Assembly: GCA_035620615.1 (NCBI GenBank)
Contig: DASPGM010000009.1
Span: 1-37,286 of the forward strand
DNA: 37,286 nucleotides
Source: CSP1-1 sp035620615
Lineage (GTDB): Archaea > Thermoproteota > Nitrososphaeria > Nitrososphaerales > Nitrosopumilaceae
Direction: 5' to 3'
Positions 8,044-16,225 of the stretch are shown here, in pieces; the stretch's first letter is position 1, and every line of letters begins with the position of its first letter. The notes under the pieces were generated by a model that searched no databases, had not been told where the DNA came from, and saw only the letters and a program-made list of their open reading frames with translations. The position numbers and the translations under genes are program-made.

Positions 8044-8613
8044 TTATACACTCATTATTCCTTCAGATATTAAAAATTGAATTCCTGAAACAAAATCAGA
8101 ATCTCCAATTAAATCATCAGCCCACCATCCTGCATTATTTTTAATCCATGGTGGAATTTCAATTTCAGGTTCTGAAATAAATTCTTGTAGACTTGACTCC
8201 ATAACAGTTGTTCCAATAATTTCAATTTGAGTATCTCCAGAAAAGAACGGGATTATTATAGTACGACTTTTCATGTCACTATTAATTTCAACATATTCGG
8301 TTTGAAAACCATCTACAATAACAAAGAAAATGTCATCAGAATCATTGAATTTAGCATCCAAAAGTATTCGTGGAAATGAAATTTGTAAAAGTCCATCCTC
8401 AGTAGAATCTATGTATACAATTAATTCAATAAAATCAGAATCAATAACCATATCCTTCACTATTCCCCCCTCAATTTGATAATTAACAGATTGATGTTCT
8501 ACTAGAAAGGAAGCTGCATATGCAGGTACAGTAAAGATGGTTAAAGAAAATAGTAAAAAGAATATTCCCATATAGATATTTTTTATTCTAAAATTAGTTG
8601 TAAGAATCTTCAT
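8044..8613 (-). CDS. Exported protein with thaumarchaeal WIKNNAGWWA C-terminal module
   Basis: 189 residues. A signal peptide or anchor at about 12-33 (hydrophobic, ending VPAYAA) points to export. Residues 35-150 are beta-rich and match no family I can name. The C-terminus carries IPPWIKNNAGWWADD... FVSGIQFLISEGIM, a short module I know as recurring at the ends of many predicted surface proteins in Nitrosopumilus-type archaea; its function is unknown. The gene lies 13 nt downstream of the coiled-coil protein gene, so both are probably one transcript and act together at the cell surface. It meets valS tail to tail with 1 nt between. Confidence 0.75.
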   Translation of the reverse strand: MKILTTNFRIKNIYMGIFFLLFSLTIFTVPAYAASFLVEHQSVNYQIEGGIVKDMVIDSDFIELIVYIDSTEDGLLQISFPRILLDAKFNDSDDIFFVIVDGFQTEYVEINSDMKSRTIIIPFFSGDTQIEIIGTTVMESSLQEFISEPEIEIPPWIKNNAGWWADDLIGDSDFVSGIQFLISEGIMSV

Positions 8614-8626
8614 AGCAATCTAATGT

Positions 8627-9514
8627 TTATTGTTGGGATATTCCAATTGTTTCTTCAAGTTCAATCTTAATATTTTTTCCTTCTTCATCTTCCTGTTCTT
8701 CTATGTTATCATTTTGTTCAGATTCATCACATTTACCTATAGAATCTCCGTGAGCCATGTGAGATTTTAATGCATTAATTGAAATGTTAATTGTATGAGC
8801 ATCGTCAGGATTTTCCGAAGTAAAATGGCAAACGTTTATCTTTTTACCTTCATACTCATCATGATATTCTTTTAGTAGATCTGAATCATGTGTAGTATGT
8901 TCTTTAATTTTATCTTTATATTTTTCTTTTAATTCATTTATCCTATCACGAATTTTATTTTTTCTATCATCATCTTGAATTTTTAATTCATTTTTAAGTT
9001 CCTTAAATTGTTCTTTAGCTTCTAATTTTAAATTTTTAATTTTTTCACGGAATTCATATTCTAACAACTTAAGTTCTTTGAGTTTGATTTCAAATTCAAG
9101 TTTTTCATCATCAGATAAAGATTTTGTTTCAGTAGTTGAGGCATCTGTCTTGAGCATTAAATTTGAGATACTAAGTTGCTGGTATTTTTCTCTAAATTCT
9201 TTTTTTAAAATGTTAAATTTTTCCTTTAATTCTTTTTCATAAATTATAAATTGTTTTTTCTTTTCTTCTAATTTAATTTTATAATCATCCACTAGCTCTT
9301 CTTTTTGTTGTTTTGTTTCTGCTATTTTTTCTTCACGTTGTTCTTTTAGCTCTTTAATTTTTTCTTCACGTTCTTGTTTTGTTTCATCTATTTTTTCATC
9401 CACATTATTTTTAGCCGAATCATCTGCATATGCAATTAATCCAATATTTGAGCCTAAAAGGCTAACAAATAGGATTAAAAAAAATAATTCAAAATGAATA
9501 TTATTTTGGTTCAA
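8627..9514 (-). CDS. Exported Lys/Glu-rich coiled-coil protein
   Basis: 295 residues. The N-terminus holds a hydrophobic signal segment (about 9-30, ending IAYADD). From about 35 to 215 the sequence is almost all Lys, Glu, Leu, Ile and Asp with heptad-like spacing (for example REEKIKELKEQREEKIAETK), indicating a long coiled coil. The end (about 225-295) contains a short folded part (NVCHFTSENPDDAHTINISINALKSHMAHGD) that resembles small modules in other exported archaeal and bacterial proteins, then an acidic tail. Likely a structural or spacer protein outside the membrane. It is first in a two-gene minus-strand unit. Specific function unknown. Confidence 0.75.
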   Translation of the reverse strand: MNQNNIHFELFFLILFVSLLGSNIGLIAYADDSAKNNVDEKIDETKQEREEKIKELKEQREEKIAETKQQKEELVDDYKIKLEEKKKQFIIYEKELKEKFNILKKEFREKYQQLSISNLMLKTDASTTETKSLSDDEKLEFEIKLKELKLLEYEFREKIKNLKLEAKEQFKELKNELKIQDDDRKNKIRDRINELKEKYKDKIKEHTTHDSDLLKEYHDEYEGKKINVCHFTSENPDDAHTINISINALKSHMAHGDSIGKCDESEQNDNIEEQEDEEGKNIKIELEETIGISQQ

Positions 9515-9587
9515 TCATCCATTTACGTCCATTATTTATTAAAAAGCATTGCGTAGAAATGTTTCAAATTATACTAGAATTTTTGTT

Positions 9588-10211
9588 TTATTCTTTTAAT
9601 GATTGTTGTAACATTTTTACAAAATATTTATGTAATGAAATATCAGGAGTCAGTTCTGGATGAAAAGCAATCGCTAGAATATTACCCTGTTTTACAGCTA
9701 CGATTTTCTCATTAAATTTAGAAATTACCTCAACTTCATTTCCCACTGAAGTAATAGATGGTGCACGAATGAAAACTCCATTTAATTTTGATATATTTAG
9801 TGAGTCCAAAGAAACTTCTGCTTCAAAGGAATCTCGTTGTCTTCCAAAAGAGTTTCTTTCAACTTTTACATCTAGTAAATCCAATAGTGGTTGATCGGTT
9901 TCTCCGATGACCCTATCTTTGGCTTTTTTAGAAAGTAAAATCAATCCTGCACATATTCCAAAAACCGGCATACCTGATTCGATTTTTTCTTTTATTTTCT
10001 TTAGAGATCCGTTTACTAATGAAAGATGCCCCATCACTGTACTTTCTCCACCAGGAATAATCAAGCCATCTAATGTTGAAATTTGTTCAGGTGTTTTAAC
10101 TTGAGAAACTTTTCCCTCTATTCCAAGTTCTGTTAATGCTGCTTCACTTGAGGATACGTTTTCGGATACATCTCCTTGAATTGATAAAACTCCTATGTTT
10201 AATTTACTCAT
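9588..10211 (-). CDS. pdxT: Pyridoxal 5'-phosphate synthase glutaminase subunit PdxT
   Basis: 207 residues, class I glutamine amidotransferase. It hydrolyses glutamine and passes ammonia to PdxS for PLP synthesis. Visible features are GVLSIQGDVSE, the oxyanion segment IIPGGESTVMG, the nucleophile Cys87 in GICAGLILL, and the His184/Glu186 dyad in FHPELTPD. SFGRQRDSFEA is also family-typical. The start ATG overlaps the pdxS stop by 4 nt (ATGA), so translation is coupled to its partner subunit. Confident. Confidence 0.96.
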   Translation of the reverse strand: MSKLNIGVLSIQGDVSENVSSSEAALTELGIEGKVSQVKTPEQISTLDGLIIPGGESTVMGHLSLVNGSLKKIKEKIESGMPVFGICAGLILLSKKAKDRVIGETDQPLLDLLDVKVERNSFGRQRDSFEAEVSLDSLNISKLNGVFIRAPSITSVGNEVEVISKFNEKIVAVKQGNILAIAFHPELTPDISLHKYFVKMLQQSLKE

Positions 10212-11176
10212 GCAGTACTACCACGTTCTTGCATTCTTAATTCTAATTCTTTTATATCAAGTCCAAGCATCGATTGACGCTCGTCAATCATTTTTTGTGC
10301 CTCTTTAACTTTATCAGGATCTTCCCAGAATGTAGTAGCTAAAACGATAGCACGTGCACGTTCTTTTGCATCCTCGGCTTTGAAAATACCTGAACCAACA
10401 AAAATTCCATCGCATCCAAGCATCATTAAATAAGCTGCATCAGCAGGTGTTGAGATTCCACCAGCTGCAAAATTTACCACAGGTAATCTACCAACTTTAG
10501 CTGTTTCATTTACCAAGTCATATGAAACTCTAAAGTCTCTTGCCATCTTAACTAAATCCTGATTATCTCCTGAATCAAAAATTGATTTAATAATTCGTAA
10601 TTCATCATTGAGTTTTTTTATATGAAGAACAGCCTCTGCAACATTTCCCGTACCCGGTTCTCCTTTGGTTCTAATCATTGCTGCTCCCTCCTCAATTCTA
10701 CGAAGTGCCTCAGCTAAGGAACGCGAACCGTTTACAAAAGGAGTTGTAAAATCCCATTTCCAAATATGATGATTCTCATCTGCTGGAGTTAAAACTTCTG
10801 ATTCATCTATCATATCAACATCTGTTTCTTCCAAAACTTTTGCTTCGTAAACATGACCTATTCGACATTTTGCCATAACTGGAATGGTTACAGCATCCAT
10901 AATCTCTTGGATAACTCTAACACTTGCCGTTCTTGCCACCCCTCCTACTTTTCTAACATCGGAAGGAAGTTTATCTAATACCATAACCGACACGGCACCA
11001 GCATCCTCAGCAATTTGTGCTTGTTCCACAGTTGTAACATCCATTACAACTCCGTTTTTTAGCATGTGAGCTAATCCACGTTTTAGAGTAGATGTACCCC
11101 TCGTAATAGAATTTGATTCGATTTTTTCATTAACTATTCCTTTTGCTTTGGCTAAGTCTCCAGAGAGTGGGATCAT
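10208..11176 (-). CDS. pdxS: Pyridoxal 5'-phosphate synthase subunit PdxS
   Basis: 322 residues, a TIM-barrel enzyme that makes PLP from ribose 5-phosphate, glyceraldehyde 3-phosphate and ammonia supplied by PdxT. Very conserved stretches are visible: TLKRGLAHMLKNGVVMDV, PVMAKCRIGH, MIDESEVLTPADE, AAMIRTKGEPGTGNVAEAV, LPVVNFAAGGISTPADAA and GIFVGSGIFK. It is about 25-30 residues longer than most PdxS, with extra sequence at both ends. It lies 24 nt after an anchored hypothetical gene and overlaps pdxT by 4 nt. A GGAG sits about 13 nt upstream of the ATG. Confident. Confidence 0.97.
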   Translation of the reverse strand: MIPLSGDLAKAKGIVNEKIESNSITRGTSTLKRGLAHMLKNGVVMDVTTVEQAQIAEDAGAVSVMVLDKLPSDVRKVGGVARTASVRVIQEIMDAVTIPVMAKCRIGHVYEAKVLEETDVDMIDESEVLTPADENHHIWKWDFTTPFVNGSRSLAEALRRIEEGAAMIRTKGEPGTGNVAEAVLHIKKLNDELRIIKSIFDSGDNQDLVKMARDFRVSYDLVNETAKVGRLPVVNFAAGGISTPADAAYLMMLGCDGIFVGSGIFKAEDAKERARAIVLATTFWEDPDKVKEAQKMIDERQSMLGLDIKELELRMQERGSTA

Positions 11177-11200
11177 AATACTAACTAACTCCTTCGGTAT

Positions 11201-11734
11201 TTATTCTATTAATTGATCAATGATTTGGTCTAATTCTAATTCTATAATAGATATGATTGGAGGAACAAATTTATCAGTTGCATTTTGTTCAACCCATTGA
11301 ATCTGTCGTATTTGTCCGTTTAAAGTTACTTTGATGGTAGTTTTTTGATAGTTTTCAATTCCATCCTTTACAGGAAAAGATTCCGAGGGAATTTCCATAA
11401 AACCCGTTTCTTTAATCAATGCAGTTATTTTTTTTAATTTATCTCCAGATATGGTTGATTTTTTATCTGGTTTTTGATATCCTTCTTCAATCATACTATA
11501 TTTTATTTCACCATCATTCTTAATTGTTAAAATTTCAGTGAGTTGAGATCCAGTTCTCTCAGAAACACCAAATGAAACAAGTTTAAGCTGGTGTTTTGTA
11601 TATTCTATAGAAATTTCATCCTCTTGTACTACTGCAGTAGTGGGAATTTCTTGATGAGTGATTATAGAAACACCAAAAATTATTGCTATAATTACTGGTA
11701 TCGCACCAATAATTATTAATGAGATTCTAACCAT
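11201..11734 (-). CDS. Membrane-anchored hypothetical protein upstream of pdxST
   Basis: 177 residues. A single hydrophobic segment at about 4-26 should anchor the protein or act as a signal peptide, leaving about 150 residues outside. The rest alternates strands and polar turns (for example QLTEILTIKNDGEIKYSM and KTTIKVTLNGQIRQIQWVEQ) and looks like a small beta-rich domain; I cannot name the family. It lies 24 nt upstream of pdxS in the same direction and may share its transcript, but a role in vitamin B6 metabolism is not suggested by its sequence. Confidence 0.65.
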   Translation of the reverse strand: MVRISLIIIGAIPVIIAIIFGVSIITHQEIPTTAVVQEDEISIEYTKHQLKLVSFGVSERTGSQLTEILTIKNDGEIKYSMIEEGYQKPDKKSTISGDKLKKITALIKETGFMEIPSESFPVKDGIENYQKTTIKVTLNGQIRQIQWVEQNATDKFVPPIISIIELELDQIIDQLIE

Positions 11735-11823
11735 GATTTATCGGAATAATTTCTACTCTTAATTATGCAAATAAATCTTAGTAAAATAAGTTAAAATTCT
11801 AGTCTATTTTTCTCATTAATTGT

Positions 11824-11973
11824 GGGGTCGTAGCCTAGCCTGGTAGGGCGACAGTGTCTACAATAATCACCGCTAAGGGCTCCAGAGGTTAAACTAAGCT
11901 ACTGATGAAAAGATGATGTGAGTTTGGAGCTGTAGTGACCCGTAGGTCGCCGGTTCGATTCCGGTCGGCCCCA
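11824..11973 (+). tRNA. tRNA-Trp(CCA) with two introns
   Basis: The acceptor stem GGGGTCG/CGGCCCC (one G-U pair), D arm, T arm (GCCGG-TTCGATT-CCGGT) and discriminator A all fit. The anticodon arm works only if two introns are removed: 11853-11876 (24 nt, after position 28) and 11886-11937 (52 nt, canonical 37/38 site). The mature arm is then ACGGG-CTCCAGA-CCCGT with anticodon CCA, and the mature tRNA is 74 nt. For the first intron a 4-bp helix GGCG/CGCT (one G-U) flanked by 3-nt bulges ACA and AAG and an inner GTG/CAC helix forms a good bulge-helix-bulge. For the second, the central helix has one mismatch. CCA is not encoded. Confidence 0.9.
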
Positions 11974-12000
11974 CGTCTTTTTTGTGAATTGAAAAAAGGA

Positions 12001-14265
12001 TCATCTCGAATGTAGAACATTTAGGGCTGAACCCGCACGAAACCATTGAATTTGCATATTATTGTAAGAGTGTTTAAGATTGATCTCATCTTTTGTTCCA
12101 TTATCATGAATTATTTCACATTTTAGAGTTTTTCCAGCTTGAAAATCATTTAATCCAATTATACTTATTTTATCATTTTCTTTTATTTTATCAAAATCAT
12201 TTGGATGTTCAAACGTGAGTGCAAGAATTCCTTGTTTTTTTAAGTTAGTTTCATGAATACGAGCAAAACTTTTGGAAATTACAGAAACACATCCCAAATA
12301 TCTTGGAGTCATAGCAGCATGTTCTCTACTACTACCCTCACCATAATTACTATCGCCTATAATCACCCAAGATGTTCCTCTTTTTTTATATTCTCTTGCT
12401 ATCTGTGGAAAAGGTTCTATCTTATTGTTGAATATATTTTTCCCTTTTCCAACCTCATCATTAAATGCATTAATGGCACCAAGTAACATGTTATCACTCA
12501 AATTATCCAGATGACCTCTGTAAGAAAGCCAAGCTCCCGCTGGTGAAATATGATCAGTTGTACATTTTCCCTTGGCCTTTACTAGTATAGGTAATTCATG
12601 AAAATCATTACCATGCCATGGAGAAAAAGGTTCTAGTTTTTGCAATCTCTTACTATTTTTATTAATAATTACTTCAACATCTTCGGGATTATCTGCGGGA
12701 GGAATGTAAATTCCCTCGATATTTTTAAATCCATTAGTTGGTACTTCAGGAGCTAAACTTGGAGGCTGTAGATGAAATTTAGAACCGTCTTGAGTGGTAA
12801 GCGAATCGGTTAAAGGATTAAAAGAAAGATTTCCACCTAGTGCAAGAGCTATTACTAATTCTGGACTTCCAATAAAGTTCATTGTCTCACGCTTTCCATC
12901 ATTTCTTCCTGGAAAGTTTCGATTATAGGAAGTCACAATTGTGTTTTGTTCACCTTTTTTTAGCTCAGGTCTGCTCCACTGTCCAATACATGGTCCACAA
13001 GCATTTGCAAGAACCAAGGCTCCAATAGACCTCAAAGATTCCATTTGGCCGTCTCGTTCAATTGTTGCACGTATTTGTTCTGAACCAGGAGTTACTAGAA
13101 GTGGAATTTTTGCCTTGATTCCTTTCGCTCTTGCTTGTTCAGCAAGATTTGCTGCTCTTGACATATCCTCATAGGATGAATTTGTACAACTTCCAATTAG
13201 TGCTACTGAAATATTGTCAATGTATTGATTTTTTTTAACGTCGTCAGCAAGCTTTGAAATTGGTCTAGCGAGATCAGGAGTATGAGGACCAACTATGTGT
13301 GGTTCTAAGGTTGAAAGATCTATTCTAATTACCTTATTAAAAAATTTTTCTGGGTTTTTTTCTACTTCTGGATCTGGTGTTAGTAATTCTTTGTTGATGT
13401 TAGCTATATCTGCAATTTTTTCCCTTCCAGTACTTCGAAGGTATGTCTCCATTCTTTTATCGTAAGGAAAGATAGAACATGTTGCTCCAATTTCTGCACC
13501 CATGTTTGTAATTGTGGCTTTTCCAGTACAACTAATTGATTTAGTGCCAGGTCCTAAATATTCAATTATAGAATTTGTTCCACCTGAAACAGTTAGTTCG
13601 CCAGCAACACGTAAAATTACATCTTTAGGTGCAGTCCAACCATTAATTTCACCGGTAAGAAAAACTCCAATTCTTTTTGGATAAAGAATTTCCCAAGGAA
13701 GGCCAGCCATTGTTTCAGCAGCGTCTACTCCACCAACTCCAACTGCAATCATTCCAAGACCACCAGCATTTGGAGTATGAGAATCGGTACCTATCATTAA
13801 ACCACCTGGAAAAGCATAGTTTTCCAAAACAACTTGATGAATAATTCCAGCGCCTGGCTTCCAAAAACCTATACCATATTTACGTGAAGCTGATTCTAAG
13901 AATTTGTATATTTCACTATTCTCATTGAGAGCAGTTTTTGTATCTGTGTCTCCCCCAATTTGAGCTCGAATAAGATGATCGCAATGAACAGTTGTTGGAA
14001 TTTTTGTCTGTTTTAAATTGGCCTGCATAAACTGCAGCAAAACCATTTGTCCTGTGACATCTTGCAATGCAACTCTGTCAGGATTTAGATAAACATAGTT
14101 GGCACTCTCGTCGAGATTTTTGTCTTCAATTTCAACCAAATGGCCAGCTAGAATTTTTTCAGATAGTGTAAGAGGCCTTCCTACTATTGTGCGAAAAGTT
14201 GAAAGATTTTTCTTTGTTTTTTGGTAGACTTGCAATACAAGCTCTGGAGTAGTTTCTATATCCAT
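12001..14265 (-). CDS. acnA: Aconitate hydratase, mitochondrial-type
   Basis: 754 residues. It interconverts citrate and isocitrate through a [4Fe-4S] cluster, in the TCA cycle. Cluster ligands are Cys360 (GSCTNSS), Cys423 and Cys426 (CGPCIGQW); their spacing equals that of the mitochondrial enzyme. Other shared stretches are VGRPLTLSEKILAGHL, PDRVALQDVTGQM, VHCDHLIRAQ, KPGAGIIHQVVLENYA and IGTDSHTPNAGGLGMI, plus the swivel domain GDSNYGEGSSREHAA. These match the mitochondrial family rather than bacterial AcnA or archaeal isopropylmalate-isomerase-like types. The gene ends 28 nt after tRNA-Trp on the other strand. Confident on function. Confidence 0.96.
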   Translation of the reverse strand: MDIETTPELVLQVYQKTKKNLSTFRTIVGRPLTLSEKILAGHLVEIEDKNLDESANYVYLNPDRVALQDVTGQMVLLQFMQANLKQTKIPTTVHCDHLIRAQIGGDTDTKTALNENSEIYKFLESASRKYGIGFWKPGAGIIHQVVLENYAFPGGLMIGTDSHTPNAGGLGMIAVGVGGVDAAETMAGLPWEILYPKRIGVFLTGEINGWTAPKDVILRVAGELTVSGGTNSIIEYLGPGTKSISCTGKATITNMGAEIGATCSIFPYDKRMETYLRSTGREKIADIANINKELLTPDPEVEKNPEKFFNKVIRIDLSTLEPHIVGPHTPDLARPISKLADDVKKNQYIDNISVALIGSCTNSSYEDMSRAANLAEQARAKGIKAKIPLLVTPGSEQIRATIERDGQMESLRSIGALVLANACGPCIGQWSRPELKKGEQNTIVTSYNRNFPGRNDGKRETMNFIGSPELVIALALGGNLSFNPLTDSLTTQDGSKFHLQPPSLAPEVPTNGFKNIEGIYIPPADNPEDVEVIINKNSKRLQKLEPFSPWHGNDFHELPILVKAKGKCTTDHISPAGAWLSYRGHLDNLSDNMLLGAINAFNDEVGKGKNIFNNKIEPFPQIAREYKKRGTSWVIIGDSNYGEGSSREHAAMTPRYLGCVSVISKSFARIHETNLKKQGILALTFEHPNDFDKIKENDKISIIGLNDFQAGKTLKCEIIHDNGTKDEINLKHSYNNMQIQWFRAGSALNVLHSR

Positions 14266-14373
14266 AACTATTCAATATTAATGGGCAATTTATTATTTCA
14301 AATTTTAATGGAATTTGTGTAGAAAATAATGTTTGAATTGGAAAAAATACCTAACAATTATAAACGAAAAACC

Positions 14374-14385
14374 ACTTTACAAAGT
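14374..14385. promoter_or_regulatory. Imperfect palindrome upstream of the 14451 gene
   Basis: actttacaaagt is a near-perfect inverted repeat (ACTTT and AAAGT around AC) about 40 nt upstream of a TATA box, a place where an archaeal activator could bind. The longer flank accacttta also occurs beside the regulator gene at 24946-24954. Significance is uncertain in AT-rich DNA. Confidence 0.25.
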
Positions 14386-14423
14386 AGTTGTCAAATAAGA
14401 TAAAATTAGGTGCCCAAATTTTG

Positions 14424-14433
14424 TTTATAAAAG
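14424..14433 (+). promoter_or_regulatory. TATA box for the 14451 gene
   Basis: tttataaaag is centred about 23 nt before the ATG at 14451, which suggests a strong promoter and a leaderless mRNA. It lies in a 185-nt AT-rich divergent region. Confidence 0.5.
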
Positions 14434-14450
14434 TGGGGTTTTGATTAAAG

Positions 14451-15083
14451 ATGGTCAATAAAGGTTTCCCAAGTTTTGGTATGTCACAGGCTGGATCTTT
14501 TGTCGCTACACTAAAAAATTACAATTTACCTGACTTTATTCTAGCTCTAGTTGCAAAAGATTGTGACTCTGATTTACTTGAGCGAGGAAGAATTGATGAT
14601 AGATTACAAAGTATGAATGATAAGGCTTTAGAGGTTTTACATAAAGTCTTTGTTGATTGCGAAGAGGATGATAAAGGTAAATTTGCCCAGTATAGATTTT
14701 TTGCTTATATTTCAAGCATGTACCATAAATGTGAAATTCTAATTAACGAATCTATTCCAGGGGGTTCTGGAAAAAATCATAAAATTCCTGTAGCTGTTAA
14801 AAGTAATGGAATGTACATTGCAATTGCATTCAATAAGGCAACAGGAACTCCTGTTCAGAAGAGAGAAGCTGAAAAATTTTATGCAATTGCTGATGATGTT
14901 AAGAAAGGAGATCATGGAACTATGTTAACAGATGCAGTTTATGGTTCTTCGGTAGGATTCAAAGGAGATTCACTTGTTGAACTTGAAAAATTAAGTAAAT
15001 CAAGGAAAAAAGATCCTGAAAATAAGCTAGAGTTTAAAACCGCTAACTTTGAAAATAGAATTTATTCGGTTACAAAGTGTTAG
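14451..15083 (+). CDS. Conserved hypothetical protein
   Basis: 210 residues, soluble, not recognised. The first 90 residues look helical (DLLERGRIDDRLQSMNDKALEVLHKVF). The middle contains GGSGKNHKIPVAVKSNGMYIAIAFNKATG, a strand-rich part that is faintly like the core of restriction-endonuclease folds, but I do not see a convincing D-ExK set. The remainder is Lys-rich (KLSKSRKKDPENK). No signal peptide. It stands alone, with its own strong-looking promoter, between acnA (divergent) and a convergent zincin-like gene. The function is open. Confidence 0.75.
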   Translation: MVNKGFPSFGMSQAGSFVATLKNYNLPDFILALVAKDCDSDLLERGRIDDRLQSMNDKALEVLHKVFVDCEEDDKGKFAQYRFFAYISSMYHKCEILINESIPGGSGKNHKIPVAVKSNGMYIAIAFNKATGTPVQKREAEKFYAIADDVKKGDHGTMLTDAVYGSSVGFKGDSLVELEKLSKSRKKDPENKLEFKTANFENRIYSVTKC

Positions 15084-15307
15084 TGTAATTCAAGTATAAT
15101 TAAATAAAACTAATATTTTTTTAAAATGTTTCTTGATAACGAATGTATTTTCTTAAAATGGATATTATGCTCTTTTTAATAAAGTAAAGATAACATTTAA
15201 TAATTTTTAGTATAGTAAATATTAAAAAAATATTAATAATTAAAAATAATGATTGAATTTCAAAAAATTCAGATACAAATTTTGTCAAATTTCAAAAGTT
15301 CTAATTA
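15084..15307. other. AT-rich spacer between convergent genes
   Basis: About 220 nt without a plausible gene, rich in runs of A and T on both strands (for example ttttttta near 15115 and taaaaaaatatt near 15222). Its position between two convergent genes fits transcription termination from both sides, since archaeal terminators are often plain T tracts. No convincing hairpin or repeat was found. Confidence 0.4.
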
Positions 15308-15871
15308 TTACTGAAAACTTGATGAATCAATTGTTAAAAAATAAGGAATGTCAGTAGTTTTTTTAAAATCTTTTCCATATTGTTCAAAAGGTAAATTATC
15401 AAAAAGATGTCTCGTCCAAACATCATGAACTAACTCAATATATTTTTGGTTACCATTTTGTCTTAATAATTCATGAGCAATTTCATGGGACACAGTAGTA
15501 CAGTTTTTTTCAGCTAAAAACAAAATATCATCGTCATTTTTTGGATGGTTCCATAGTGACATTCCAAAATTTTCTGAGTGATATCCCTCACAAGTACAAT
15601 CAGTCCAAAAAGGTCGGAAATATGTAAGATAAAAATGATATACATCTTCACCTCTTGCTCTATGATCTCTGAGTAAGTGGTGAGTATCTAATTTGCTAAG
15701 CAATCCATTAGGTTTTGTAACCATCTCATCAGATTGTACTTCAACATCTTTTGAAAAAGTGTTCTTTATCCACTCTTTGTAAAAATGTGACATTTCTTTT
15801 ACGTATTCAAATTCTTTGTTTCGTTTACCTAGCTCACTTTCTTTAATTAGGAAAATAAAATGCAGTAACAT
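15308..15871 (-). CDS. Zincin-like protein with HEIAH motif
   Basis: 187 residues with no clear family. The sequence TTVSHEIAHELLRQNG places H129-E130-x-x-H133 in a helix, the zinc-binding and catalytic motif of zincin metallopeptidases. A third ligand could come from nearby His or Glu residues (for example HDVWTRH at about 149-155). A Cys pair (DCTCEGYH) at 91-98 adds possible metal binding. There is no convincing signal peptide, so it may be cytoplasmic. The start could be later (M27), because the first 26 residues look unlike the rest. It lies 18 nt after the Lrp/AsnC-domain gene, so co-transcription is likely. Activity is inferred from one motif. Confidence 0.65.
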   Translation of the reverse strand: MLLHFIFLIKESELGKRNKEFEYVKEMSHFYKEWIKNTFSKDVEVQSDEMVTKPNGLLSKLDTHHLLRDHRARGEDVYHFYLTYFRPFWTDCTCEGYHSENFGMSLWNHPKNDDDILFLAEKNCTTVSHEIAHELLRQNGNQKYIELVHDVWTRHLFDNLPFEQYGKDFKKTTDIPYFLTIDSSSFQ

Positions 15872-15889
15872 AAGATGAAAAAGAAGTGA

Positions 15890-16129
15890 TTATGTTTGGC
15901 CTTCAATACCCATTAAGGTCAAAGTTGAACGAATTTTTTCTATTTTGCGAATTTTCCAAGTAATTGTTTCACGAAGTGTTTCAACAGTGGGAGATTCAAT
16001 TTTTGCTAAGATGTCGTATGCACCAAAAGTTCCATGAACTTCCTTAACTCCTTCTAGGCTTTTGAGCTGATGGATAATAGATTCCTCAGAACCTAATTCG
16101 CAATTTATTAAAACATAAGCTGTTGCCAT
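15890..16129 (-). CDS. Stand-alone Lrp/AsnC ligand-binding (RAM) domain protein
   Basis: 79 residues, matching only the C-terminal effector-binding domain of Lrp/AsnC regulators: an alpha/beta sandwich starting TAYVLINCELGSEESIIHQL, with GVKEVHGTFGAYDILAKIE and the end IRSTLTLMGIEGQ. There is no helix-turn-helix. Such stand-alone domains usually form rings and bind amino acids, or pair with full-length Lrp proteins. Group I archaea carry several of these. It is first in a two-gene unit with the zincin-like gene. The ligand is unknown. Confidence 0.85.
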   Translation of the reverse strand: MATAYVLINCELGSEESIIHQLKSLEGVKEVHGTFGAYDILAKIESPTVETLRETITWKIRKIEKIRSTLTLMGIEGQT

Positions 16130-16225
16130 ACTAATGTATAAAATAACGGTTATATCAATAAATCTTTTCCCTTATTCACTTTTGGTATGATTTTCTTACT
16201 ATTTTAATAAAAAGTGAAAAAATGT

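Noticed and set aside
11886..11937. Box C/D guide RNA inside the second intron of tRNA-Trp, as known in some other archaea
   Set aside because: TGATGA-like sequences are present (11903-11908, 11912-11918), but there is no D box in the right place and 52 nt is short for a full C/D RNA.
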